A stretch of DNA of 44,594 nucleotides from assembly GCA_036526195.1 (NCBI GenBank), contig DATCYZ010000021.1:1-44594 (forward strand), given 5' to 3'. A program made the position numbers and the translations under genes. Shown here in pieces: positions 14,641-22,171 of the stretch; position 1 is the stretch's first letter; each line of letters starts with the position of its first letter. The DNA is from DATCYZ01 sp036526195 (lineage in GTDB: Bacteria; Pseudomonadota; Gammaproteobacteria; Burkholderiales; SG8-39). The notes under the pieces were generated by a model that ran no database searches, had not been told where the DNA came from, and was given only the letters and a program-made list of their open reading frames with translations.

Positions 14641-16065
14641 TCAGCCCTTCAACTGCAGCGACTTGTATTCGAGGAACTCCTCGAGTCCGTAGACCCCGGC
14701 CTCGCGGCCGTGGCCGGACTGCTTGAACCCGCCGAAGGGCGCGTTCATGTTGAAGGCACCGCCGTTGACGTCCACCTGCCCGGCGCGCAGCCTGCGCGCC
14801 ACCTTGCGCGCGCGCTCCTCGTCCTTCGACCAGACCGCGCCGGCGAGCCCGTAGGCGGTGCCGTTGGCGATGCGGATCGCGTCCTCGTCGTCCTTGTAGG
14901 TGACGATCGAAAGCACCGGCCCGAACACTTCCTCCTGCTCGAGCGTCGATCCCGGCTTGACCTTGCCGAAGACCGTCGGCTTGACGTAGTAGCCCCCGGG
15001 GAGGCCCTCGGGCGCGTCCGCGCCGCCGGCCAGCAGTTCGGCGCCTTCCGCCACGCCCTGCTTGATGAAGCCGCGCACCCGCTCGAGTTGCGCCGCCGAG
15101 GTGAGCGGCCCGAGGCGCGTGGTTTCCAGCATCGGGTCGCCGAGCGTGAAGCCGGCGGCGATCTCGGCGGCGATCTTCGCGGCCTCGGCGTATTTCGATT
15201 CCGGCACCAGCATGCGCGTGAGCGCGGTGCAGGTCTGGCCGGAATTCAGGTAGCAGCCGTTCACCGTGCCCTTCACCGCGGCGGCGAGGTCGGCGTCGTC
15301 GAGGATCACCGAGGCGCTCTTGCCGCCGAGTTCCAGCGCGACGCGCTTGACGGTCTGCGCGGCGAGTTCCGAGATGCGCTTGCCGGCGCGCGTCGAGCCG
15401 GTGAAGGAGATCATGTCGACGTCCGGGTGGCTGACGATGGCCTCGCCGATCTCCGGCCCGAAGCCCGTGACGAGGTTCAGCACGCCGGCGGGCAGGCCGG
15501 CGGCCTCGGCCACTTCGGCGAGCACGAAGGCGTTGAACGGCGCGACTTCGGAGGGCTTCAGCACCACGGTGCAGCCCGCGGCCAGCGCCGGCGCCACCTT
15601 GAGCGCGATCTGGTGCAGGGGGTAGTTCCACGGGGTGATCGCGCCGACCACGCCGACGGCCTCGCGCATGACGAGCGAATTGCCGACCTGCGATTCGAAC
15701 GCGAAGTCCTTCACCAGCTTCGCGTAGTTGGCGAAGTTCATGATCGGCAGCGCCGCCTGGATGCGCGCCGCCATCTTCACCGGCATGCCGACTTCCTGCG
15801 CGATCAGCTTGGCGAGTTCATCGGCGCGCGCCTTCAGTCCCGCGGAGATCTTCTCGAGCACGGCGGCGCGCTCGGCCACCGGCGTGCGGCTCCAGCCCTC
15901 GAGCGCGCCGCGCGCCGCGGCCACCGCGGCGTCGGCATCCTTTGCCCCGCCCGCGGGCACGCTGCCCATGACTTCGCCGGTGCCGGCGTTGTGAACGTCG
16001 ATCGATTTGGTGGTCGAGGGCGCGACCCAGCGCCCGCCGATGAAGAATTTGTCTCGCTTGAGCAT
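14641..16065 (-). CDS. Aldehyde dehydrogenase (NAD(P)-dependent)
   Basis: A 474-residue class-2-like aldehyde dehydrogenase with all catalytic parts: oxyanion Asn147 in TPWNYPLHQ, cofactor Lys170 in VVLKPSE, general base Glu245 in LELGGKSA and nucleophile Cys279 in NSGQTCTAL. The C-terminal EVFGPVLS and PFGGFKQSGHGREAG motifs are also present. It oxidises an aldehyde to its acid in the cytoplasm. The gene is divergent from an SDR and alcohol dehydrogenase pair, so the three could carry an alcohol through the aldehyde to the acid. The intervening 166 bases hold an 8-bp inverted repeat and a weak promoter. Substrate not identifiable. Confidence 0.93.
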   Translation of the reverse strand: MLKRDKFFIGGRWVAPSTTKSIDVHNAGTGEVMGSVPAGGAKDADAAVAAARGALEGWSRTPVAERAAVLEKISAGLKARADELAKLIAQEVGMPVKMAARIQAALPIMNFANYAKLVKDFAFESQVGNSLVMREAVGVVGAITPWNYPLHQIALKVAPALAAGCTVVLKPSEVAPFNAFVLAEVAEAAGLPAGVLNLVTGFGPEIGEAIVSHPDVDMISFTGSTRAGKRISELAAQTVKRVALELGGKSASVILDDADLAAAVKGTVNGCYLNSGQTCTALTRMLVPESKYAEAAKIAAEIAAGFTLGDPMLETTRLGPLTSAAQLERVRGFIKQGVAEGAELLAGGADAPEGLPGGYYVKPTVFGKVKPGSTLEQEEVFGPVLSIVTYKDDEDAIRIANGTAYGLAGAVWSKDEERARKVARRLRAGQVDVNGGAFNMNAPFGGFKQSGHGREAGVYGLEEFLEYKSLQLKG

Positions 16066-16083
16066 GGTGGTCCCCGGTGGTGG

Positions 16084-16105
16084 GGCGCGCCGCGCACGGC
16101 GCGCC
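16084..16105. promoter_or_regulatory. Inverted repeat in the divergent ALDH/SDR promoter region
   Basis: GGCGCGCC, 6 bases, GGCGCGCC forms a perfect 8-bp stem 19 bases upstream of the aldehyde dehydrogenase start. It could be an operator or a hairpin in the leader. In such GC-rich DNA chance symmetry is common, so support is weak. Confidence 0.3.
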
Positions 16106-16166
16106 GGATGCAGGAAGCCCGATTTTACCGGGTTCGCCCCGCCGCGGCGGTTTCGCCCCGTGCGCC

Positions 16167-16195
16167 TTGGCGCAGCGTGGTGCGGCCGCTAGAGT
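16167..16195 (+). promoter_or_regulatory. Weak sigma-70-like promoter for the SDR
   Basis: TTGGCG at 16167-16172, a 17-base spacer and TAGAGT at 16190-16195, with 36 bases to the ATG. AAGGGG lies 9 bases before the start as a ribosome-binding site. The match is modest. Confidence 0.35.
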
Positions 16196-16231
16196 GCGGT
16201 CTTTCCAACCTGATCTTGCAAGGGGAATTCC

Positions 16232-17056
16232 ATGGGTCAACTCGACGGACGCGTTGCCATCGTCACCGGTTCCGGACGCGGCATCGGCCAGCAGATCGCA
16301 TTCCGGCTCGCGCGCGATGGCGCCGCGGTGGTGATCAACGACATCGACGAGGCGCCGGCGCGCGAGACGGTCGAGGCCATCGTCAAGGGCGGCGGTCGCG
16401 CGGTGGCCTGCGCGGGCGACGTCTCGGCGGCGGATTTCGGCGAGCGCATCGTGAAGACGGCGGTGGACGAACTCGGCGGCTGCCACATCGTGGTCAACAA
16501 CGCCGGCTTCACCTGGGACAGCGTGATCCAGAAGATGACGGACGAGCAGTGGTACACGATCCTGGACGTGCACCTGACCGCGCCGTTTCGCATCCTGCGC
16601 GCCTTCCAGCAGCACTTTCGCAGCGTGGTGGACGCCGAGCGCAAGGCGGGCAAGCGCATCGTGCGAAAGGTGGTCAACATCTCGTCCACCTCCGGCGTAA
16701 ACGGCAACGCCGGGCAGGCGAACTATTCCTCCGCGAAGGCGGGCATCGTCGGCCTGAGCAAGTGCCTGGCGAAGGAATGGGGCCGCTACGACGTGACGGT
16801 GAACGCGGTGGCCTTCGGCTACATCCAGACCCGGCTCACCACGCCGCTGCAGGAAGGCGAGGGCGGCGAGATCGAGGTGCAGGGCCGCACCGTGAAGGTC
16901 GGCATCCAGGGCGGACGCATCGCGGCGATGAACCAGATGATCCCGCTCGGCCGCGGCGGGCTGCCCGAAGAGGCCGCGGGCTCGGTGTACCTGTTCTGCA
17001 GCCCGGACAGCGACTACGTGTCCGGCCAGTGCCTGCTGGTGACGGGCGGACTCTGA
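16232..17056 (+). CDS. Short-chain dehydrogenase/reductase (SDR, 17-beta-HSD4-like)
   Basis: A 274-residue SDR: GSGRGIGQQIAFRL near residue 14, NDID after strand 2 (an acidic residue suggests NAD), NNAGFTWDS near residue 89, Ser in ISSTSG and YSSAKAG for the catalytic pair. An insertion around residues 202-228 (EGEGGEIEVQGRTVKVG) lengthens the substrate loop. It ends GQCLLVTGGL. It resembles 3-hydroxyacyl-CoA dehydrogenase-type SDRs. A Zn alcohol dehydrogenase follows after 95 bases, and an aldehyde dehydrogenase is divergent. The substrate is unknown. Confidence 0.87.
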   Translation: MGQLDGRVAIVTGSGRGIGQQIAFRLARDGAAVVINDIDEAPARETVEAIVKGGGRAVACAGDVSAADFGERIVKTAVDELGGCHIVVNNAGFTWDSVIQKMTDEQWYTILDVHLTAPFRILRAFQQHFRSVVDAERKAGKRIVRKVVNISSTSGVNGNAGQANYSSAKAGIVGLSKCLAKEWGRYDVTVNAVAFGYIQTRLTTPLQEGEGGEIEVQGRTVKVGIQGGRIAAMNQMIPLGRGGLPEEAAGSVYLFCSPDSDYVSGQCLLVTGGL

Positions 17057-17114
17057 GGCGACGACCCGACGCGGCGCTCCGATCTCTGAATCCGATGGAT
17101 GCGCGCGTCGCGGC

Positions 17115-17120
17115 TATACT
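17115..17120 (+). promoter_or_regulatory. Candidate -10 box (TATACT) before the alcohol dehydrogenase
   Basis: TATACT lies 31 bases before the ATG at 17152 and would allow a leader containing the AGGA ribosome-binding site. No good -35 box is present at 17-18 bases. Confidence 0.3.
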
Positions 17121-17151
17121 CACGGATCCCCGGAACAGAGGTCAGGACGAG

Positions 17152-18258
17152 ATGACAAGACGTGGCAAGGCGGTATTGGCGCGGACGCTGAATGCGCCGG
17201 TGGTGGTCGAGGAGATCGAGTTCGCGGCCCCGAAGCGCGGCGAGGTTGCGGTGAAGATCGCCGCGGTGGGCGTGTGCCACTCGGACCTCTCGGCCACAAA
17301 CGGCACCATCCCGATGCAGTTGCCGCTGATCCTCGGCCACGAGGCGGCCGGCGAGGTGATCGAGGTCGGCGAAGGCGTCACCGACCTCGCCGTGGGCGAC
17401 CACGTGGTCTCCAACTGGATCTACATGTGCGGGCGCTGCCACTACTGCAACGTCGGCCGGCCGGTGCTGTGCAACCTGCAGGGCAAGGCGCTCACCACGC
17501 TGCCCGACGGCACGCTGCGCACGACGGACAAGTCGGGCACGCAGGTCTCCATCTTTTCCGGCTGCGGCGTCATGGCGGAGTACGCCGTGGTGCATGCGGA
17601 CAACCTGGTGAAGATCGATCCCACCCTGCCGCTGGATCGCGCGGCGCTGGTCGGCTGCGCGGTGACCACCGGCGTCGGCGCGGTGTTCAACACCGCGAAG
17701 GTCGAGCCCGGCACCGTGGTGGCGGTGTGGGGATGCGGCGGCGTCGGCCTGAACGCCATCCAGGGCGCGGTGATCGCCGGGGCGCGGCAGGTGATCGCGA
17801 TCGACACCAGCGAATCCAAGCTGGCGTACGCGAAGACCTTCGGCGCGACCGACACGCTGCTTGCCAAGCCGGGCGAGGACCTCACCAAGACGCTGAAGAA
17901 GATGACCGGCGGCGGGCCGGACTACGCCTTCGAGTGCGTCGGCAGCGGCGAGCTGGCCGCGGCGGCCTTCAAGGCGGTGCGCAAGGGCGGCATGGCGGTG
18001 GTGGTGGGCGTGGCCAAGGCGAGCGATTCCACCTCGGTGCGCACCATGACGCTGCCCTTCGAGGAAAAGACGCTCACCGGCAGCTTTTTCGGCTCGGCGC
18101 GGCCGCGCGACGATTTTCCGCGCATGCTCGCGCTGTACTCCGCCGGCAAGCTGAAACTCGACGAACTCATCACCCGGCGCTACAGCATCGATGAAGCGCC
18201 GCAGGCTTTCGCCGACCTCGAATCGGGACGCAACGCCCGCGGGGTGATCGTATTCTGA
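17152..18258 (+). CDS. Zn-dependent alcohol dehydrogenase (MDR, class III-like)
   Basis: A 368-residue zinc MDR enzyme. Catalytic zinc ligands are in VGVCHSDL (Cys and its neighbour) and GHEAAGEV; the structural zinc lobe is CGRCHYCNVGRPVLC. The NAD site is WGCGGVGLNAIQGA, followed by AIDTSESK. It resembles the class III/NDMA-dependent alcohol dehydrogenase group. The ATG at 17152 is preferred over the in-frame ATG at 17095: it has AGGA five bases upstream, follows a TATACT box, and gives the family N-terminus (GKAVLARTLNAPVVVEEIEF). The gene is followed after 4 bases by the cyclase response regulator, so some read-through is likely. Substrate unknown. Confidence 0.9.
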   Translation: MTRRGKAVLARTLNAPVVVEEIEFAAPKRGEVAVKIAAVGVCHSDLSATNGTIPMQLPLILGHEAAGEVIEVGEGVTDLAVGDHVVSNWIYMCGRCHYCNVGRPVLCNLQGKALTTLPDGTLRTTDKSGTQVSIFSGCGVMAEYAVVHADNLVKIDPTLPLDRAALVGCAVTTGVGAVFNTAKVEPGTVVAVWGCGGVGLNAIQGAVIAGARQVIAIDTSESKLAYAKTFGATDTLLAKPGEDLTKTLKKMTGGGPDYAFECVGSGELAAAAFKAVRKGGMAVVVGVAKASDSTSVRTMTLPFEEKTLTGSFFGSARPRDDFPRMLALYSAGKLKLDELITRRYSIDEAPQAFADLESGRNARGVIVF

Positions 18259-18262
18259 GCCG

Positions 18263-19411
18263 ATGAGCGCAGGTCCGGAGACGACTCCGGCCAATCCAGG
18301 CGGCAGCAAGCCCGCGCGCATCCTGGTCGTCGACGACCAGCGCGCGAACGTCGAGATCGCCGCGCAACTGCTGCGCGTGCGCGGCTATGAGGTCGAGGTC
18401 GCGCTCTCGGGCGAGGCCGCGCTCGAGTGCGTGCGCAACGCCGCGCCCGACCTGATGGTGATGGACATCATCATGCCGGGGCTGGACGGCTACGAAGTCT
18501 GCCGCCGGCTGCGCGCCGACCCGGCCACTGCGCTGCTGCCGATCGTGCTGGTCACCTCACTCGACCCGCAGGCCGAACGGGTGCGCGGCATCGAGGCGGG
18601 GGCGGACGACTTCCTCTCCAAGCCGGTCAACTGGCCCGAGCTCTTCGCCCGAGTGCGCGCGCTCTTGCGCATCAAGGCGCTGCAGGACGAGGTGCGCCGG
18701 CAGGCCGAGCAGTTGCGCCAGTGGAACGCGCGGCTCGAGGACCGGGTGCGCGAGCAGGTCACCGCGATCGAGCGGCTCGGGCGCATGAAGCGCTTCTTCG
18801 CCGCGCCGGTGGCCGAGGCCATCATCGCCGGCGGCGAGGAGATGCTGCGCCCGCACAGGCGCGACATCACCGCCGTGTTCCTCGACCTGCGCGGCTTCAC
18901 CGCGTTCACCGACCGCGCCGACCCGGCCGAGGTGATGGACCTGCTGGGGGCGTACCACGTCTCGGTGGGCCGCATCGTCGATGCCTACCGCGGCACGCTC
19001 GAGCATTTCGCCGGCGACGGCGTGATGATCTTCTTCAACGACCCGGTGCCGGTGGACCGTCCCGGCGAGCAGGGCGTGCGCATGGCGCTCGAACTGCAGA
19101 AAGCCTACGCCCCGATCGCCGAGGCCTGGGCCGGGCGCGGGCATGCCGTGGGCCTGGGCATCGGCATCGCCCACGGGGCGACCACCATGGGCGTGATCGG
19201 TTTCGAGAGCCGCTGGGAGTACGCCGCGATCGGCAACGTGCCGAACCTCTCGGCGCGCCTGTGCGGCGCGGCCCGCGCCGGGGAAGTCATCATCGACAGC
19301 GCCACCTATCGCGAGGTGGCCGAGCTGATGCGGGCCGAACCCGTGGGCCCGCTTACGTTGCGCGGCTTCAGCAACCCGGTCAACGCCTGGCGGGTCCTCG
19401 GCCCGGTCTGA
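18263..19411 (+). CDS. Response regulator with class III adenylate/guanylate cyclase output domain
   Basis: A 382-residue two-domain protein. The N-terminal receiver (about 18-135) has Asp24/Asp25, phospho-acceptor Asp68 in VMDIIMPG, Thr98 and Lys120, all intact. A charged helical linker (about 137-175, probably coiled coil) leads to a class III cyclase domain (about 200-340) with metal ligands Asp208 (FLDLRGF) and Asp252 (HFAGDGVM), and with Asn328 and Arg332 (IGNVPNLSARL) for the transition state. The usual base-selecting residues are not the canonical Lys and Asp/Thr (His248 and Ala321 stand there), so cAMP versus cGMP cannot be assigned. It probably makes a cyclic nucleotide when phosphorylated. 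The next gene encodes a kinase with a cyclic-nucleotide-binding domain. No histidine kinase is nearby. Confidence 0.92.
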   Translation: MSAGPETTPANPGGSKPARILVVDDQRANVEIAAQLLRVRGYEVEVALSGEAALECVRNAAPDLMVMDIIMPGLDGYEVCRRLRADPATALLPIVLVTSLDPQAERVRGIEAGADDFLSKPVNWPELFARVRALLRIKALQDEVRRQAEQLRQWNARLEDRVREQVTAIERLGRMKRFFAAPVAEAIIAGGEEMLRPHRRDITAVFLDLRGFTAFTDRADPAEVMDLLGAYHVSVGRIVDAYRGTLEHFAGDGVMIFFNDPVPVDRPGEQGVRMALELQKAYAPIAEAWAGRGHAVGLGIGIAHGATTMGVIGFESRWEYAAIGNVPNLSARLCGAARAGEVIIDSATYREVAELMRAEPVGPLTLRGFSNPVNAWRVLGPV

Positions 19412-19468
19412 CGAAGTTTTGCCCGGGGGGCTGCGCGAGCGGGGCGGTTTCGCCTAGACTGCCCGGTC

Positions 19469-20845
19469 ATGTCTGAACGCACGCAGCCTGTCGTTAAGGG
19501 CCGGGCACCGGATCGCGCACCGGAGCCCGCGCGCGCGCGCGGCGCCGATCCCGAGTCGATCGGCAAGTACCGCATCCTGCGCCTGCTCGGCAGGGGCGCG
19601 ACCGGTTCGGTCTACCTTGCCGATGACCCGTTCTCGGAGCGCGATGTCGCCATCAAGGTGATGGAGGACATGCCCGGCGCCGACGACGAGGAAGTGCGCC
19701 GGCAGCACCGCTTCTTCCAGACCGAGGCCGCCCTGGCAGGGCGCCTGCGGCACCCGCACATCACCAGCATCCTCGATGCCGGCGTGGACGGCGACACCCG
19801 CTATCTTGTGATGGAGTACATCGAGGGCACCAGCCTGATGCCCTGCTGCGATCCGGCGAGCCTGCTGCCGGTCGAGCGCATCGTCGAGATCGGCTTCAAG
19901 TGCTGCAAGGCGCTCGAATACGCGAACCAGGCCGGCGTGGTGCACCGTGACATCAAGCCCGGCAACATCATGCTGCTCCCGGACTTCGACATCCGCATCG
20001 CGGATTTCGGCGCCGCGATGTTCGACCGCGCCGAGACCACGCAGGTGAGCGGCGTCGGCTCGCCCGCCTACATGTCGCCCGAGCAGATCCAGAGCGAGAC
20101 GCTGAACTTCCAGACCGACATCTTTTCCCTCGGCGGCGTGCTCTACCACCTGCTCACCGGCCGGCGGCCGTTCAGCGGCGCCAACGCCGTGGAGCTGATG
20201 CAGGACATCGTCAGCGGCACGCCACCGCCGCCCTCCAGCCTGCGCAAGGAAGTGCCCGCGGCGCTCGACGCCATCGTGCTGCGCGCGCTGGCGAAGTCGC
20301 GCGAGCAGCGCTACCCGAGCTGGGAGGAAATGGCGGAGGAACTGCAGGCGCTGCTGGAGAAGGAGTCCGGCGATGAACTCGGCCTCACCGAGGCCGAGCG
20401 CTTCCATGCCATGCACCGGCTGGCTTTCTTTCGCAGCTTTGGCGACGTCGAACTGTGGGAGGTGGTGCGGCGCGCCACCTGGACGCGTTTCGAGGCCGGG
20501 GCGGTCCTGATCGAGGAGGGCGCCACGGACCCGAATTTTTGGGTGCTCGCCTCGGGCATGGCCAAGGTCACCGGCCAAGGGCAGTTGCTCAACGTCGTCA
20601 GCCCCGGGGAGAGCGTCGGCGAGATGGCGGTGATCCGGCGCGCCGGCCAGAAGCGCAGCGCGACGATCACGGCCATGCAGCCGAGTTGGGCGATCGGCCT
20701 GCGGCCCGAGGACCTGGACGCGATGTCGCCGGGTTGTCGCGCCCGTTTCAACGAGGCCTTCCTCGCCCTGCTGGTGGAGCGGATCTCGCTCGTCTCGGGG
20801 CGCCTGCTGCACGCCCTGCAGGAAAAAAAGATCGGGATTGTGTAA
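19469..20845 (+). CDS. Serine/threonine protein kinase with C-terminal cyclic-nucleotide-binding domain
   Basis: A 458-residue cytoplasmic protein. A Hanks-type kinase domain (about 34-296) has the glycine loop GRGATGSVY (41-49), Lys63 in VAIKV, HRDIKPGN with Asp161, DFG (179-181) and SPE (203-205), so it should be active. The C-terminal part (about 320-420) is a CRP/PKA-type cNMP-binding domain. Its phosphate-binding cassette PGESVGEMAVIRRAGQKRSAT keeps Glu385 and Arg396, the residues that hold the cyclic phosphate. No membrane segment or PASTA repeats are seen. It follows the cyclase gene by 57 bases. The simplest reading is cyclic-nucleotide control of a protein kinase, as in PKA/PKG but with the sensor at the C-terminus. 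Target proteins are unknown. Confidence 0.93.
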   Translation: MSERTQPVVKGRAPDRAPEPARARGADPESIGKYRILRLLGRGATGSVYLADDPFSERDVAIKVMEDMPGADDEEVRRQHRFFQTEAALAGRLRHPHITSILDAGVDGDTRYLVMEYIEGTSLMPCCDPASLLPVERIVEIGFKCCKALEYANQAGVVHRDIKPGNIMLLPDFDIRIADFGAAMFDRAETTQVSGVGSPAYMSPEQIQSETLNFQTDIFSLGGVLYHLLTGRRPFSGANAVELMQDIVSGTPPPPSSLRKEVPAALDAIVLRALAKSREQRYPSWEEMAEELQALLEKESGDELGLTEAERFHAMHRLAFFRSFGDVELWEVVRRATWTRFEAGAVLIEEGATDPNFWVLASGMAKVTGQGQLLNVVSPGESVGEMAVIRRAGQKRSATITAMQPSWAIGLRPEDLDAMSPGCRARFNEAFLALLVERISLVSGRLLHALQEKKIGIV

Positions 20846-20890
20846 CACTGCGGCTGCGGGCGAGGGGCCCGTCTACCGGGAGGTGTCGAC

Positions 20891-21874
20891 ATGAAACGCA
20901 GGACGATCCTGAAGGCGGCGCTCGGCGCCGGCCTGGCTGCAACCCTGCCCTCAAGCTTTGCCCAGGCCTGGCCGAACCGGCCGGTGCGGCTGGTGAACCC
21001 GTTCCCGCCCGGCGGGCCGCTCGACGTGCTCGGCCGCGTGCTCTCCGAGCCGCTGTCGAAAGCCTTCGGCCAGACCTTTCTGGTGGAGGCCAAGCCCGGC
21101 GCTGCCGGCAACATCGGCGCGGAATCCGTGGCGAAGGCCGATCCGGACGGCTACACGCTGCTGCTCGGCCTGTTCAGCATCATGGCCACCAACCCGCACC
21201 TGTATTCGAACCTGCGCTTCGATCCCCTGAAGGATTTCGTGCCGGTGGCGGCGATCGCCTCCTACGACGCGGTGGTGATCGTCCACCCTTCGGTGCCCGC
21301 GAACACGGTGGCCGAGCTGCTGGCCTACGCAAAAGCAAACCCGGGCAAGATCAATTACGCCTCGGCCGGCCGCGCCAGCCCCGGGCACGTGGTCACCGAG
21401 TACTTCCGGCTGAAGACCGGCATCAACGTGGTGCACGTGCCCTACAAGGGCAACGCGCCGGCGGTGCAGAGCGTGGTGGCGGGCGAGACGCAGATGATGA
21501 TGACCCCGACCACCGGCGCGATCCCGCACGTGAAGGCCGGGCGCCTGAAGGCCTTGGCGGTGTTCCTGGAAGATCGCGTCGACGCGCTCCCCGGCGTGCC
21601 GAGCCTGGAGAGCCTCGGCATCAAGGGCTTCGACCAGAAGTCGCTGCCGTCCTGGTACGGGTTGTTCGCGCCGGCGGGCACGCCCGCCGAAATCGTCAAC
21701 CGGCTCTCGGCGGAAACCATCAAGGCGCTGGGCGACCCGAAGGTGAAGGAGCGCATGGCGGCGGGGCGCTATGACATCATTGCCGGCGGCCCGGACGTGC
21801 TTACCGCGATGCTGAAGGACAGTCACGCGGCCTGGGGCCGCGTGATCAGGGAAACCGGCATCCGCGCCGAATAG
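20891..21874 (+). CDS. Bug-family periplasmic solute receptor (tripartite tricarboxylate transporter type)
   Basis: A 327-residue exported binding protein. The signal peptide (MKRRTILKAALGAGLAATLPSSFAQA) has an Arg pair, so it could use Sec or Tat. The mature part shows the Bug signatures WPNRPVRLVNPFPPGGPLDVLGR, VEAKPGAAGNIGAESVAKADPDGYTLL and VPYKGNAPAVQSVVAGE. Bug receptors bind small carboxylates and are greatly expanded in Burkholderiales; many are orphans without TctAB, as here. GGGAGGT lies 6 bases before the ATG. It converges on a small acidic ORF. The ligand cannot be predicted. Confidence 0.92.
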   Translation: MKRRTILKAALGAGLAATLPSSFAQAWPNRPVRLVNPFPPGGPLDVLGRVLSEPLSKAFGQTFLVEAKPGAAGNIGAESVAKADPDGYTLLLGLFSIMATNPHLYSNLRFDPLKDFVPVAAIASYDAVVIVHPSVPANTVAELLAYAKANPGKINYASAGRASPGHVVTEYFRLKTGINVVHVPYKGNAPAVQSVVAGETQMMMTPTTGAIPHVKAGRLKALAVFLEDRVDALPGVPSLESLGIKGFDQKSLPSWYGLFAPAGTPAEIVNRLSAETIKALGDPKVKERMAAGRYDIIAGGPDVLTAMLKDSHAAWGRVIRETGIRAE

Positions 21875-21901
21875 GCATCCGGCCGCGGCGGCTGTGCGGA
21901 T

Positions 21902-22045
21902 TCAGTCGTCGATGCGGCGGGCGATCTCGCCCGCCAGCAGCGCTTCCTCGTCGTCCCAGTCCAGGCTCGATTCGTCCCAGTCGGCGGCATCCTGCTCGAG
22001 CGGGAAGCGGTCGTTGTCGGCGCCGTACACATCGTCCAGGGTCAT
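21902..22045 (-). CDS. Small acidic hypothetical protein (47 residues)
   Basis: A short reading frame coding for 47 residues, starting MTLDDVYGADNDRFPLEQ and ending AGEIARRIDD. It is strongly acidic (15 Asp/Glu plus paired Trp-Asp motifs WDES and WDDEE). AAGGAGA stands 5 bases before the ATG, which is one of the clearest ribosome-binding sites in the region. It lies 126 bases downstream of the DUF3604 gene on the same strand and converges with the Bug receptor. No function is recognised. It could be an adaptor or inhibitor-like peptide, but nothing shows that. Confidence 0.6.
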   Translation of the reverse strand: MTLDDVYGADNDRFPLEQDAADWDESSLDWDDEEALLAGEIARRIDD

Positions 22046-22171
22046 GGCCTCTCCTTGCTGCGCGGTGGATGGACAGGTCCATGCTGCACCCGGGCTTTTC
22101 GGGCCGATCGATGGATCAGAGGCGGGAAGCGCCCCCAGTTCCGGACCGCGGCCCCGGGGCGGGCGACGCGA

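Noticed and set aside
14710..17151. Plus-strand upstream extension of the alcohol dehydrogenase
   Set aside because: This part is antisense to the aldehyde dehydrogenase and overlaps the SDR out of frame; the ADH starts at 17152.
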